A stretch of 64,000 bases of DNA from Leisingera thetidis (GCF_025857195.1 NZ_CP109787.1:3971001-4035000); one strand, 5' to 3'. Shown: positions 37,842 to 46,996, counted from the first letter of the stretch. The notes: a model not told the origin generated them from the letters alone. Numbers and translations: made by a program.

Positions 37842-40292
37842 TTAGGCCTTCACCCGCTCCGATTTCGGATCGTACATCGGCTTCAGCGAAGCCTCGGCCT
37901 TTACCTTCACGCCGCAGACGTCGATCTCGTATGCTGAGCCCAGCACATCCGCAGCGCTTTCGCCCTCGCAGGGCACATAGCCCATGCCGATGGCGGCCCC
38001 CAGCGTGTGGCCGTAGTTGCCGGAACTGAGATAGCCCGCATATTTGCCGTCGCGGATGATCGGTTCATTGTGGAACAAGAGCGGCTCGGCATCGGTCAGC
38101 TTGAACTGGACCATGCGGTTCTTGGGGCCGGTTTCCTTGCGCTCCAGCACAGCGGATCTGCCGATGAAGTCGTCCTTGCCAGTGGCCACCGCAAAACCGA
38201 GCCCTGCATCGATCACGTGATCCTCACAGGTGATGTCGTGGCCGAAGTGGCGGAAGCCCTTCTCGATCCGGCAGCTGTCCATCATGTGCATACCGCACAG
38301 CTTGAGGCCCATGTCCTGGCCGGCTTCCCAAAGGGTCTCGAACGCGTGGCCCGCCATGTCGGCGCCGACATAGATCTCCCAGCCAAGCTCGCCCACGTAG
38401 GTCACGCGGTGAACCCGGGCGAGGCCCATGCCCAGCTCGATTTCCTGCGCGGTGCCGAACGGGTTCGCCTCGTTGGAAAAGTCGTTGGGCGAGACCTTCT
38501 GCAGCAGCTTGCGCGCATTTGGTCCCATCACCGCCAGCACGCCCTCGCCTGCGGTCACATCGGTGATCACCACACGGCGGTCGCCGGCATGGCGCATCAT
38601 CCAGGTCTGATCGGCAAGCCGGGTCACCGCCGGGGTCACCACCAGATAAGCGGTCTCCGACAGGCGGGTGACGGTCACATCCGCCTCGATGCCGCCGCGC
38701 GGATTGAGGAACTGGGTGTAGACGATCTTGCCTGCCGGCACCGAGACATTGGCGCCGCAGATGTAGTTCAGGAAATTTTCCGCATCGGGGCCTTCGACGC
38801 GGATCTTGCCGAAGGAGGACATGTCGTACATGCCAACGTTTTCGCGCACGGCACGGTGTTCGGCGGCAGAGTTTTCGAACCAGTTCTGGCGCTTCCAGCT
38901 GTACTGATACTCGCGTTCCTGGCCCTCATTGGCAAACCAGTTGGCGCGTTCCCAGCCGCCGATTTCGCCGAATACCGCGCCCTGCTCCTTCAGGTGATGA
39001 TGGAACGGAGTGCGGCGCACGCCGCGGGCAGTGGCCTTTTGCCGGTAGGGGAAGTGGTCGGCGTAAAGCAGGCCCAACGTCTCTTTCGAACGCTCGAACA
39101 GATAGTGCTTGTTGCCCTGGAACGGGTGCATCCGGCTGATGTCCACATCGCCCAGGTCGAACGGCTTCTGGCCATCTTCCATCCACTGCGCCAGCGCCAT
39201 GCCGGCCCCGCCCGCAGACTGGATGCCGATCGAGTTGAAGCCCGCGGCGACCCAGAAGTTGTCCATCTCCGGCGCCAGGCCCAGGTGGTAGGCATCGTCC
39301 GGGGTAAAGGACTCAGGTCCGTTGAAGAAGGTGTGGATCCCCGCCTCCGCCAGCATCGGCATACGGTTGCAGGCAGCCTCGAGAATAGGCTCGAAGTGGT
39401 CGAAGTCCTCGGGCAGCTGATCGAATTCAAAGCTGTCGGGGATGCCCTTCATCGCCCACGGCTTGGCGTTGGGCTCGAACGCGCCCAGCAGGATCTTGCC
39501 CGCATCTTCCTTGTAGTAGGCGCATTCGTCCGGGACCCGCAGCACCGGCATCTGGCCAAGGCCGGAAATGCCTTCGGTCACGATGTAGAAATGCTCGCAG
39601 GCGTGCAGCGGCACGTTGACGCCCGCCATGCGGCCGACCTCATGACCCCACATGCCGGCGCAGTTCACCACCATGTCGGCTTCGATGTGCCCCTGCGCCT
39701 GGCCATCGTCGCTGGCCCAATCCACGCCGGTCACACGGCGGCCCTGCTTGGAGATGCCGGTGACCTTAATCCGCTCCTTGACCAGTGCGCCGCGCTGGCG
39801 GGCGCCCTTGGCCAGGGCCAGCGCGATATTGGCCGGGTCCGCCTGGCCGTCGGTCGGCAGCCAGACACCGCCGGTCACGCCGTCCAGATTGATATGCTCG
39901 TAGCGTTCCTTGACCTCTTTCGGCGACAGCTCCTCGACCGGGACGCCAAAGGCGCGGGCCATTGCGGCGTTGCGGAACAGCTCTTCGCGCCGTTCCTCGG
40001 TGAGCGCGGCAGAGACCGAGCCGACCTGCCGCAGGCCGGTGGCCACCCCGGTTTCTTCTTCGAGGCCAAGATACAGCTCGGCAGAATACCGGGCGAGTTT
40101 GGTCATGTTGGAAGAGGCGCGCAGCTGCCCGATCAGGCCGGCAGCATGCCAGGTGGTGCCGGAGGTCAGCTGCTTGCGTTCCAGCAGCACCACATCCTTC
40201 CAGCCCAGTTTCGCCAGATGATAGGCCACCGAGCAGCCGATCACACCGCCGCCGATAATGACCACGCGGGCCTTGTTGGGAAGATCGCTCAT
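37842..40292 (-). CDS. FAD-dependent dimethylglycine/sarcosine dehydrogenase-like protein (DAO-GcvT), paralogue 1
   Basis: An 816-residue two-part enzyme. The N-terminal half is a D-amino-acid-oxidase-fold flavoprotein (VVIIGGGVIGCS near residues 12-23, covalent-FAD-type HAAGLIGQL segment). A central FAO_M linker holds the RANWF block. The C-terminal half is a GcvT-like tetrahydrofolate-binding domain. Such enzymes demethylate dimethylglycine, sarcosine or related N-methyl compounds and hand the methyl to folate or release formaldehyde. GGAG lies 7 bases before the ATG at 40292. Probably regulated by the AraC-type gene at 40376. Confidence 0.9.
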   Translation of the reverse strand: MSDLPNKARVVIIGGGVIGCSVAYHLAKLGWKDVVLLERKQLTSGTTWHAAGLIGQLRASSNMTKLARYSAELYLGLEEETGVATGLRQVGSVSAALTEERREELFRNAAMARAFGVPVEELSPKEVKERYEHINLDGVTGGVWLPTDGQADPANIALALAKGARQRGALVKERIKVTGISKQGRRVTGVDWASDDGQAQGHIEADMVVNCAGMWGHEVGRMAGVNVPLHACEHFYIVTEGISGLGQMPVLRVPDECAYYKEDAGKILLGAFEPNAKPWAMKGIPDSFEFDQLPEDFDHFEPILEAACNRMPMLAEAGIHTFFNGPESFTPDDAYHLGLAPEMDNFWVAAGFNSIGIQSAGGAGMALAQWMEDGQKPFDLGDVDISRMHPFQGNKHYLFERSKETLGLLYADHFPYRQKATARGVRRTPFHHHLKEQGAVFGEIGGWERANWFANEGQEREYQYSWKRQNWFENSAAEHRAVRENVGMYDMSSFGKIRVEGPDAENFLNYICGANVSVPAGKIVYTQFLNPRGGIEADVTVTRLSETAYLVVTPAVTRLADQTWMMRHAGDRRVVITDVTAGEGVLAVMGPNARKLLQKVSPNDFSNEANPFGTAQEIELGMGLARVHRVTYVGELGWEIYVGADMAGHAFETLWEAGQDMGLKLCGMHMMDSCRIEKGFRHFGHDITCEDHVIDAGLGFAVATGKDDFIGRSAVLERKETGPKNRMVQFKLTDAEPLLFHNEPIIRDGKYAGYLSSGNYGHTLGAAIGMGYVPCEGESAADVLGSAYEIDVCGVKVKAEASLKPMYDPKSERVKA

Positions 40293-40375
40293 CTCATCGC
40301 TCCACAATCAGTGTCTGACCCTGATTATCACGAGCAGGCGGCGGAAAATGCATCAAAAACGTCAGGAGCGCCGGG

Positions 40376-41398
40376 TTATTCTCCCGCCTTCAGGATATTT
40401 TCGCCGCCCGCCTCCCCCAGCCTGCGGCGCTTGCGCAGGGCAAAGGGGGTGATGCCGAAGAAGCTTTTGTAGAGACTCGAAAACCCGTTGGGAAAGCCGC
40501 AGGCCAGCCCGATTTCGCGCACGCTCATGGTGGTGTTGAGCAGAAGGTTGTTGGCCTTGGACAGCCGCATTTCGCGGTAGAACCCGTTGGGCGTGGTGCC
40601 CAGGAAGGTCTTGAACTTGCGCTCCAGCGAGCGCGTCGAGATGCCCAGTTCATCGACGATATCGCTGATCGGCACTGGCTCTTCGATGTTGTGCTGCATG
40701 ATGCGGATGCAGTGGTCCAGATCGCTGTCGCCAGTGATGGTCGGCTTGGCGCCGGCAAAGGGCTGCAGTGAGGCGAAGTCGCGCACCTGTTCATGCAGCA
40801 TGATGTTGCTGACCGTCATCTGCGCCGCTGCCGACGTAAGCCGCCCGACAAGGTCGAGGATCACATCGATGGTGGCGCCCATGCCGGCGCAGGTGACGAT
40901 CGGCCCGTCTTCGCTGGCCAGCGCATGGCTTGCGTCATGCAGCCCCATGCGCTCGCGCAGCAGGGCCGAGTTTTCCCAATGCGTGGTGAACCGCCCCGCG
41001 GCACCGCCCTGATCGCGGATGTAGCGTGCTGCGGCCTCGGCCAGCAGATAGACCTTGATGCCGCGGCTTGTGTAGCTGGAAATCACCCGACCCAGCGACA
41101 GGCCCGGATGATCCGGGTCCGAGTTGCCGAGGAAAAAGGCGAAATCCGCGTCCGGCTTGACGGCAAAGGGCTCGGTATCGACGCTGAGCCCCGCCCGGCA
41201 GCCGGCCCGTCCGCCCTGCAGGGACCGCACCGTCCATTTGAACGGCGGCTGGGCAAGCACCCGGTTTGCAATCCGCAGCACTTCGAGAATTGCCGACATC
41301 TCGATCAGCACAAAGCCTTCGGTGACAATGATGTCGATTGACCAGACCTTGTTCTGGCCCGGCTCCATGCCGAGTTTCCTGTCGATGGCCACGCGCAT
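40376..41398 (-). CDS. GlxA/GbdR-like AraC-family regulator
   Basis: A 340-residue regulator with an N-terminal DJ-1/PfpI-like amidotransferase fold (about 20-190, ligand-binding without catalytic use) and a C-terminal AraC double helix-turn-helix (about 235-335, ending FALRKRRR). This architecture is that of GlxA and of GbdR, the glycine-betaine/dimethylglycine activator of Pseudomonas. It sits between two dimethylglycine-dehydrogenase-like genes, which supports a GbdR-like role. Start is uncertain: the ATG at 41398 is one base from AAGGAGG, and GTG at 41392 has better spacing. Frame is open to 41539. Confidence 0.87.
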   Translation of the reverse strand: MRVAIDRKLGMEPGQNKVWSIDIIVTEGFVLIEMSAILEVLRIANRVLAQPPFKWTVRSLQGGRAGCRAGLSVDTEPFAVKPDADFAFFLGNSDPDHPGLSLGRVISSYTSRGIKVYLLAEAAARYIRDQGGAAGRFTTHWENSALLRERMGLHDASHALASEDGPIVTCAGMGATIDVILDLVGRLTSAAAQMTVSNIMLHEQVRDFASLQPFAGAKPTITGDSDLDHCIRIMQHNIEEPVPISDIVDELGISTRSLERKFKTFLGTTPNGFYREMRLSKANNLLLNTTMSVREIGLACGFPNGFSSLYKSFFGITPFALRKRRRLGEAGGENILKAGE

Positions 41399-41451
41399 GC
41401 CTCCTTGGGGGGTCGGGACCAGTTTGCCCGGAAACGCATCAAATTGGAAAT

Positions 41452-41486
41452 CCGGCCTTTCCGCGGAGCATCCGCGGAAAGGCCGG
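41452..41486 (-). terminator. Long perfect hairpin after the second FAD/GcvT dehydrogenase
   Basis: A 15-bp perfect stem (41452-41466 with 41472-41486, loop AGCAT) between the stop at 41561 and the glxA-like start. A second 9-bp hairpin lies at 41524-41550. No strong T-run, so termination may be partial. Confidence 0.6.
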
Positions 41487-41560
41487 TTCCCGGAACCGCT
41501 GTCACGGCGCCTGTCCCGAGCGTCCGGCCCGCGGCGCAATTGCGGGCCGGTGCCGGCCTG

Positions 41561-44011
41561 TCAGGCGCGCAGGCGCTCGTTGGCCGGATCCCACAGCGGT
41601 TCATCCTTTTGAACCACCGCACGGCACTTCTCGCCGTAGATCTCGACCTCCAGTTCGGTGCCTGGCACTGCCAGGTCGCTGCGCACCATGCCCAGCGCGA
41701 TCGAGGCGTTCACCCGGTAGCCCCAGTCTCCCGAGGTGGTCTCGCCCACGATCCCGCCATCCTTCCAGATGCAGGACATGTAAGGCGCATCCGCATCGCC
41801 CGCCTCAACGATCAGTGTCACGAAGGATTTCTTCACACCCTGCTGCTTTTCGTTCCGGATCGCCGCCTTGCCCGGGAAGTCCTGCGGCTTGTCCAGTTTG
41901 ACGAACCGCTCCAGCCCGCCTTCGAGCAGCGAATAATCGGTCGACAGGTCGCCCTTCCAGGTGCGGTAGCCCTTTTCGATGCGCAGGCTGTTCAGAGCAT
42001 ACATGCCGAACGGCTTGGCGCCTGCAGCCAGGATGGCCTCATATACCTCGGGCTGGTGCGCATTGGCGCAATGCACCTCCCAGCCCAGTTCGCCGGCAAA
42101 GGACACCCGCGCCAGAGCGCAGGGGTGGCCCGCCACGGTGGTCGGCTGATGTGACAGCCACGGCAGCGACAAGTCGGCCTCGGTGCCAATGGACTGAAAC
42201 AATTCGCGCGCCTTGGGACCGGTCACGATCATGGTGGCGAATTCGGTGGTGTGATCGGTCAGGCGCAGCCCCGCGGGCAGGGCTTTGCGCAGGATCTCGA
42301 AATCATGCCATTGGGCCGACCCCGCGGTGATCAAGGTAAAGAAATCCTCGCCGTGACGGATGCAGGACATCTCGGTCAGGATGCGGCCGCGGTCATCGGA
42401 GATATAGACCAGGTTCATCCGGCCAACCTTGGGCAGACCGCCAGCGACCAGTCCGCGCAGGAATTCTGCGGCGCCTTCGCCCTCGAGGTTGAATCGGGAG
42501 AAGCCCGGCAGGTCCAGCACGCCTACGCCGTCACGGACCGCCTCGCATTCTTCCTTGATGCGCTGCTGCCACGGGCCGGAGCGGCCCCAGGTATGGGTGG
42601 CTTCCTCGGAGGTGTCGTCACCGGGATGTGCAAACCAGTTGGCGCGTTCCCAGCCGTTGTAGGCCCCCATCACACCGCCCAGTTCCTTGATCCTGCCGTG
42701 CACCTGGCTGACCTTCTTGCCGCGCGCAGCCGGCCATTCGTGGTGCGGGAAGTGCATGGCGTATTCGTTGCCGTAAACTTCCATGCCTTTCTGGTCGCAA
42801 TAGTCCTGATCGGTGTAGTCGGTATAGCGGCGCGGATCGACCGCCCACATGTCCCACTCGGTCTGGCCGTCGACGATCCATTCCGCCAGCACCTTGCCGG
42901 CGCCGCCGCCCTGGGCGATGCCGAAGGTGAAAACGCAGGCCTCGAAGGCATTGTCGACACCCGGCATGGGACCGATCAGCGGCAGCCCGTCGGGGGCATA
43001 GGGGATCGGTCCGTTGATCACGCTGGACACACCGGAAGACGCCATCAGCGGCACCCGTTCCATCGCATCGGTCACGATGTCCTCGATCCGGTCCAGATCA
43101 TCCGACCACAGCTGGAACGAGAAGTCGTCCGGCATCCGGTCGTCCTCGGTCATCCAGTGGCCTTTGCAGTTCGGCTCGTAAGGCCCAAGGTTGTAGCCGT
43201 TCTTTTCCTGACGCAGGTAATAGGACACATCCACGTCGCGGATCAGCGGCAGCTTCTTGCCGTGCTCCTTGCTCCAGGCTTCGACTTCCGGGATCTGCTC
43301 AGTCAGCAGGTACTGATGCGACATCACCATCATCGGCACGGTACGGCCGCCGAAGGGCTTGAACCATTCGCCCACACGCTGGGCATAATACCCGGCAGCA
43401 TTCACGACATAATCACATTCGATGTCGCCCTTTTCGGTGTGCACGATCCAGGTTTTGTCTTCCTTCTGGGTGACACCCGTGGCGGGACAGAAGCGGATGA
43501 TCCTCGCGCCCATGTCGCGCGCCCCCTTGGCCAGTGCCTGAGTCACCTGCGCCGGGTCAATATCGCCGTCCGAGGGATCCCACAGAACCCCCTCCAGGTC
43601 ATGGGTTTCCAGGAACGGGTAGTTCTCCTTGGCCTGCTCCGGCGTCCAGATCTCCATCCCGATGCCCTGGTAACGGCCCATCGAGCAGGCGCGCTCGAAC
43701 TCCTGCATCCGCTCCTTGGTGTGCGCCAGACGGATCGAGCCGGTCTGGTGGTAGTTCATCGGATAGTCGACCTCTTCGCCAAGACGGGAATACAGTTCGG
43801 TCGAGTAGCGCTGCATGTTCATGATCGACCAGGAGGTCGAGAACGTCGGCACATTGCCGGCCGCGTGCCAGGTCGAGCCGGCCGTCAGCTCGTTCTTTTC
43901 CAAAAGCACACAATCGGTCCAGCCTTTCTTGGCCAGATGATAAAGCGACGAGCAGCCGATGACGCCGCCGCCGATAATGACCACACGGGCCCTGGTTGGA
44001 AAATCAGACAT
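41561..44011 (-). CDS. FAD-dependent dimethylglycine/sarcosine dehydrogenase-like protein (DAO-GcvT), paralogue 2
   Basis: An 816-residue paralogue of the 37842 protein with the same DAO, FAO_M and GcvT order (VVIIGGGVIGCS near residues 10-21, HAAGNVPTFS, central RANWF, GcvT half with GELGWEVH). The two differ throughout, so they probably act on different N-methylated substrates. It is downstream of a GFA gene (15 bases) and the XRE-cupin gene, forming a three-gene operon that starts at 44977. Formaldehyde or methylene-folate is the expected by-product. Confidence 0.9.
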   Translation of the reverse strand: MSDFPTRARVVIIGGGVIGCSSLYHLAKKGWTDCVLLEKNELTAGSTWHAAGNVPTFSTSWSIMNMQRYSTELYSRLGEEVDYPMNYHQTGSIRLAHTKERMQEFERACSMGRYQGIGMEIWTPEQAKENYPFLETHDLEGVLWDPSDGDIDPAQVTQALAKGARDMGARIIRFCPATGVTQKEDKTWIVHTEKGDIECDYVVNAAGYYAQRVGEWFKPFGGRTVPMMVMSHQYLLTEQIPEVEAWSKEHGKKLPLIRDVDVSYYLRQEKNGYNLGPYEPNCKGHWMTEDDRMPDDFSFQLWSDDLDRIEDIVTDAMERVPLMASSGVSSVINGPIPYAPDGLPLIGPMPGVDNAFEACVFTFGIAQGGGAGKVLAEWIVDGQTEWDMWAVDPRRYTDYTDQDYCDQKGMEVYGNEYAMHFPHHEWPAARGKKVSQVHGRIKELGGVMGAYNGWERANWFAHPGDDTSEEATHTWGRSGPWQQRIKEECEAVRDGVGVLDLPGFSRFNLEGEGAAEFLRGLVAGGLPKVGRMNLVYISDDRGRILTEMSCIRHGEDFFTLITAGSAQWHDFEILRKALPAGLRLTDHTTEFATMIVTGPKARELFQSIGTEADLSLPWLSHQPTTVAGHPCALARVSFAGELGWEVHCANAHQPEVYEAILAAGAKPFGMYALNSLRIEKGYRTWKGDLSTDYSLLEGGLERFVKLDKPQDFPGKAAIRNEKQQGVKKSFVTLIVEAGDADAPYMSCIWKDGGIVGETTSGDWGYRVNASIALGMVRSDLAVPGTELEVEIYGEKCRAVVQKDEPLWDPANERLRA

Positions 44012-44026
44012 GTTCGCTCCCTAATC

Positions 44027-44398
44027 TCAGTCCTGTTGCGGCACGCCGTCCGCAATCTTGTAGTAGTCGCCCTTGGAGGCGGTAAAGATGTGCTTTTCGA
44101 CGCTGAGACCGGTGTTCCCGTCGACAGCGCCCAAAGCAAAACTGATGGTGTCTTCGCCCTTGCCCTGCCAGAACAGAAAGGCGCCGCAGCGCGGGCAGCT
44201 GCCCCGCCGGGCCTTGGCGGTGGCTTCAAACCAGCGCACCAGTCCGGTTATGGTCAGGTCCTCATTGCGGACATAGGCCGAGGCCCAGATGCCGCCGGAT
44301 TGCTTGCGGCACTGGCTGCAGTGGCACATCGAGGCCCCTTGCGGCTGCGCCGCGGTTTCAAAGCGGATATCACCGCACAGGCAGGATCCCCTGATCAT
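44027..44398 (-). CDS. GFA-family (glutathione-dependent formaldehyde-activating-like) protein
   Basis: A 123-residue zinc protein of the GFA/CENP-V family. Zinc cysteines appear as SCLCG (residues 5-9), MCHCSQC (24-30) and CPRCG near residue 68. True Gfa forms the glutathione-formaldehyde adduct; the larger family is diverse. Next to a demethylating dehydrogenase, a role in handling formaldehyde is reasonable but not shown. Ends nearly at the dehydrogenase start; begins 9 bases after the regulator stop. Confidence 0.87.
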   Translation of the reverse strand: MIRGSCLCGDIRFETAAQPQGASMCHCSQCRKQSGGIWASAYVRNEDLTITGLVRWFEATAKARRGSCPRCGAFLFWQGKGEDTISFALGAVDGNTGLSVEKHIFTASKGDYYKIADGVPQQD

Positions 44399-44407
44399 CG
44401 TCCCCTC

Positions 44408-44977
44408 CTAATAAACCGGCGGCGCGATGACCCAGACGGCCACCGCGGGCGCGTCATAGGGGTTCGACCACTGGTACGGTTCATGCCTGATCCGAAAGCT
44501 GTCGCCGGGACCGACAGTGAAGCTGCGGCCGCCGATCAAAAGATCCAGCTTGCCCGAGATCATGTAACCGACCTCCTGTGTCGGCCGGTTGGCCGGGGTC
44601 TGCATCCGCGAATTGGGCCGGAAGGTGGAATGCACCATCTCGAAATCGTCGGTCAGGTCGGGTGACAGCAGCTCCTCGATCAGCCCTTCCTCGCCCGACC
44701 CCATCGGACGGCGAGAGCCTGCGCGCACGATATAGCCATGCTCATCCGCCGGGGCGCCGGAATGGGCAAACAGCATCGACATCGGCACCCCAAGCGCCTC
44801 GGCAATCTGCCTCAGGTCGGAAATCGAGGGCTCTGACATGTCGCGCTCGACCTGGCTCAGCCAGCCGACCGAGCGGTTCAGCATCGCCGCGATATCCGCC
44901 AGCGTCAGCCCGCGCGCCTTGCGCAGGGCCCGGATGTCCGCCCCCAGTGTCGCCGCTGCCAGCGCCTGATCGTTCAC
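44408..44977 (-). CDS. XRE-cupin transcriptional regulator
   Basis: A 189-residue regulator with an N-terminal XRE helix-turn-helix (about residues 12-68, LADIAAMLNRSVGWLSQVERDMSEPS) and a C-terminal cupin (about 105-185, MISGKLDLLIGG and PGDSFRI). This two-domain type (PuuR/ antitoxin-like MqsA no; SutR/PuuR yes) senses small amine or acid ligands. The start is GTG at 44977 with GGGGAGAG five bases upstream. Four matched half-sites upstream form its operator. First gene of the GFA-dehydrogenase operon, so probably autoregulates it. Confidence 0.88.
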   Translation of the reverse strand: MNDQALAAATLGADIRALRKARGLTLADIAAMLNRSVGWLSQVERDMSEPSISDLRQIAEALGVPMSMLFAHSGAPADEHGYIVRAGSRRPMGSGEEGLIEELLSPDLTDDFEMVHSTFRPNSRMQTPANRPTQEVGYMISGKLDLLIGGRSFTVGPGDSFRIRHEPYQWSNPYDAPAVAVWVIAPPVY

Positions 44978-44992
44978 CGCCGCTCTCCCCGC

Positions 44993-45060
44993 TCGTGAAA
45001 AATATCTCTCGTTTTTCACGATGCCCTGAGTTCGTGAAATTTCCAAGCTTTTTTTCACGA
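44993..45060. promoter_or_regulatory. Double palindromic operator of the XRE-cupin operon
   Basis: Four copies of the half-site TCGTGAAA: forward at 44993-45000 and 45032-45039, inverted at 45014-45021 and 45053-45060. Each inverted pair is exactly 21 bases centre to centre (two helical turns). The first pair extends to 10-bp perfect arms (TCGTGAAAAA/TTTTTCACGA). Located directly before the GTG start of the regulator. Confidence 0.85.
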
Positions 45061-45116
45061 GATCGCAGCAAGCCAAGAAAAAACCCAGTGCCTTCAGGCG
45101 CCGGGCTGCTTCTTTC

Positions 45117-45165
45117 TGGTTTGAAAGTACTCTGGGGTGAGGCCGCAGGCCGAGGGGCAAAGCCC
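45117..45165 (+). repeat. AAATACTC-type intergenic repeat, copy C
   Basis: TGGTTTGAAAGTACTCTGGGG then a GAGGCCGCAGGCCGAGGGG block. The core AAAGTACTCTGGGGTGA matches the reverse copy D (AAAATACTCTCGGGGGTGA). It lies just downstream of the msrC stop codon (minus strand), in antisense orientation to msrC. Confidence 0.5.
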
Positions 45166-45178
45166 CTGAACCTGCGAA

Positions 45179-45634
45179 TCAGCGGCGGCCGAAGACCTGC
45201 CGCAAGATCGCAGCCAGCTGCTCCGCGTCTTCCTGGGCAAAGGCGTCCGGCTGGTCGCTGTCGATATCAAAAACCCCGATCAGCGCGCCGGCAGCACTCC
45301 AGACCGGCAAAACCAGTTCCGAGCGGGTCGAGGAGGCGCAGGCGATATGGCCTGGAAAGGCCTCCACATCCGCGACCAGCTGCACCTCTCCAGTACGCGC
45401 CGCTGCACCGCAGACGCCGCGGGAGAACGGGATTTGCAGACAGCCATGCCCGCCCTGATAGGGGCCGATCTTCAGCAGCTCCGGTGCAACGGCGCGGTAA
45501 AAACCAGTCCAGTCAAAGCGGTCGTCTGCGTGATGCACCTCGCAAGCGACGGTGGCCATCAGCGCGACCTCGTCAGTTTCGCCGCCGGTGAGCGACGCAA
45601 TGGTCTTGGCAAGGGTTTCGTAATCGGCTCGCAT
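45179..45634 (-). CDS. msrC: Free methionine-(R)-sulfoxide reductase, GAF domain
   Basis: A 151-residue single GAF-domain enzyme of the fRMsr family, which reduces free methionine-R-sulfoxide with thioredoxin. The three family cysteines are Cys65 (GHGCLQIPF), Cys75 (RGVCG) and Cys99 (GHIACASSTRSE), the last being the expected attacking residue. Length and the RSELVLPV motif match. Single gene; part of oxidative-stress repair. Confidence 0.92.
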   Translation of the reverse strand: MRADYETLAKTIASLTGGETDEVALMATVACEVHHADDRFDWTGFYRAVAPELLKIGPYQGGHGCLQIPFSRGVCGAAARTGEVQLVADVEAFPGHIACASSTRSELVLPVWSAAGALIGVFDIDSDQPDAFAQEDAEQLAAILRQVFGRR

Positions 45635-45664
45635 GAACAGCCCTCCTTCAACGCAGCAGAGGGG

Positions 45665-45732
45665 GCTGTCTGCCCCCTCTTGACCTGACGGTCAATTCAC
45701 CCCCGAGAGTATTTTCCAAAGGTGAAGTTCAC
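45665..45732 (-). repeat. AAATACTC-type intergenic repeat, copy D, with hairpin
   Basis: Minus strand: TTCACCTTTGGAAAATACTC then TCGGGGGTGAATTGACC, shared with copy A over CACCTTTG.A.AAATACTC. It is followed by a hairpin AGAGGGGGCAG/CAGCCCCCTCT (about 45656-45680). It begins at the thiolase stop and may be its terminator. Confidence 0.6.
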
Positions 45733-46901
45733 ACCCGCTCAATGGCGATCGCGGTGCCTTCGCCGCCGCCGATGCAGATCGCCGCCACGCCGCGTTTCAG
45801 GCCGCGCTTTTCCAAGGCGTTCAGCAGGGTGACCATGATCCGCGCGCCGGAGGCGCCGATCGGATGGCCCAGCGCACAGGCGCCGCCGTTCACGTTCACC
45901 CTGTCGCGCGAAAGTCCCATTTCATGCATGAAGGCCATCGGTACCACGGCAAAGGCCTCGTTCACCTCCCACAAATCGACATCTTCCACCTGCCAGCCAA
46001 TGGACTTGAGCAGTTTCTGCGCAGCCGGAACCGGCGCGGTGGTGAACCAGCCTGGTGCCTGGGCATGGCTGGCGTGGCCCAGGATGCGCGCGCGGACCTT
46101 CAATCCTTGTGCCTCGGCAGCTTCGGCGGAGGCCAGCACAAGCGCCGCCGCGCCATCTGAAATGGAAGAGGCGTTGGCCGCGGTCACGGTACCGTCCTTA
46201 CGGAAAGCAGGCTTCAGCGCCGGGATCTTTTCGGGCCGGGCCGCCTTCGGCTGTTCATCGGCATCCGTGACCACCTCGCCCTTGCGGGTTTTCACGGTAA
46301 CGGAGACGATTTCCCCGTCGAAGGCGCCGCTCTGCTGCGCTTCCAGAGCGTTGGACAGCGATTTCAGCGCATATTCGTCCTGGGCTTCGCGGGTGAACTG
46401 GTATTTTTCCGCGCAATCCTCGGCAAAGGTGCCCATCAGGCGGCCCTTGTCATAGGCATCCTCTAACCCGTCCAGAAACATATGATCGATCACCTGGCTA
46501 TGGCCGATGCGGGCGCCGCCGCGCATCTTGGGCAGTACATAGGGCGCATTGGTCATGCTCTCCATGCCGCCGGCAATCATCGTCTCCGCATGGCCCAAGG
46601 CGATCTGGTCGAAGGCGATCATCGCCGCCTTCATGCCCGAGCCGCACATCTTGTTGAGGGTGGTGGCGGGCACCTCTTCGCCCAGGCCGGCCGCGAAGCC
46701 CGCCTGGCGGGCAGGCGCCTGGCCCTGCCCGGCCGGCAGCACACACCCCATCAATACCTCATCAACGGTGGAAGCACCGGCCCCTTCCAGAGCCGCCCGG
46801 ATGGCCGCGCCGCCCAGCTCCGAAGCCGTCACCCCGTCATACATTCCCTGGAACCCGCCCATCGGCGTCCGGGCTGCTCCGGCGATAACAACATCTTTCA
46901 T
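45729..46901 (-). CDS. Acetyl-CoA acetyltransferase (thiolase)
   Basis: A 390-residue biosynthetic-type thiolase that condenses or splits acetoacetyl-CoA. Active-site residues are Cys86 (NKMCGSGMKA), His346 (ALGHPIGAS) and Cys376 (AAICIGGGEG). No polyhydroxybutyrate or beta-oxidation partner is next to it, so phaA or atoB naming would be a guess. GGAGG lies 8 bases before the ATG at 46901. Divergent from the STAS gene. Confidence 0.95.
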   Translation of the reverse strand: MKDVVIAGAARTPMGGFQGMYDGVTASELGGAAIRAALEGAGASTVDEVLMGCVLPAGQGQAPARQAGFAAGLGEEVPATTLNKMCGSGMKAAMIAFDQIALGHAETMIAGGMESMTNAPYVLPKMRGGARIGHSQVIDHMFLDGLEDAYDKGRLMGTFAEDCAEKYQFTREAQDEYALKSLSNALEAQQSGAFDGEIVSVTVKTRKGEVVTDADEQPKAARPEKIPALKPAFRKDGTVTAANASSISDGAAALVLASAEAAEAQGLKVRARILGHASHAQAPGWFTTAPVPAAQKLLKSIGWQVEDVDLWEVNEAFAVVPMAFMHEMGLSRDRVNVNGGACALGHPIGASGARIMVTLLNALEKRGLKRGVAAICIGGGEGTAIAIERV

Positions 46902-46996
46902 GCAATTTTCCTCCAATCGTCAAAATTATACCTACAGAAAAGTAAGCTTTGCGGTCTAGAGTGCTGGCAAATGACGTTACATCCCGGGGGAGCAAA

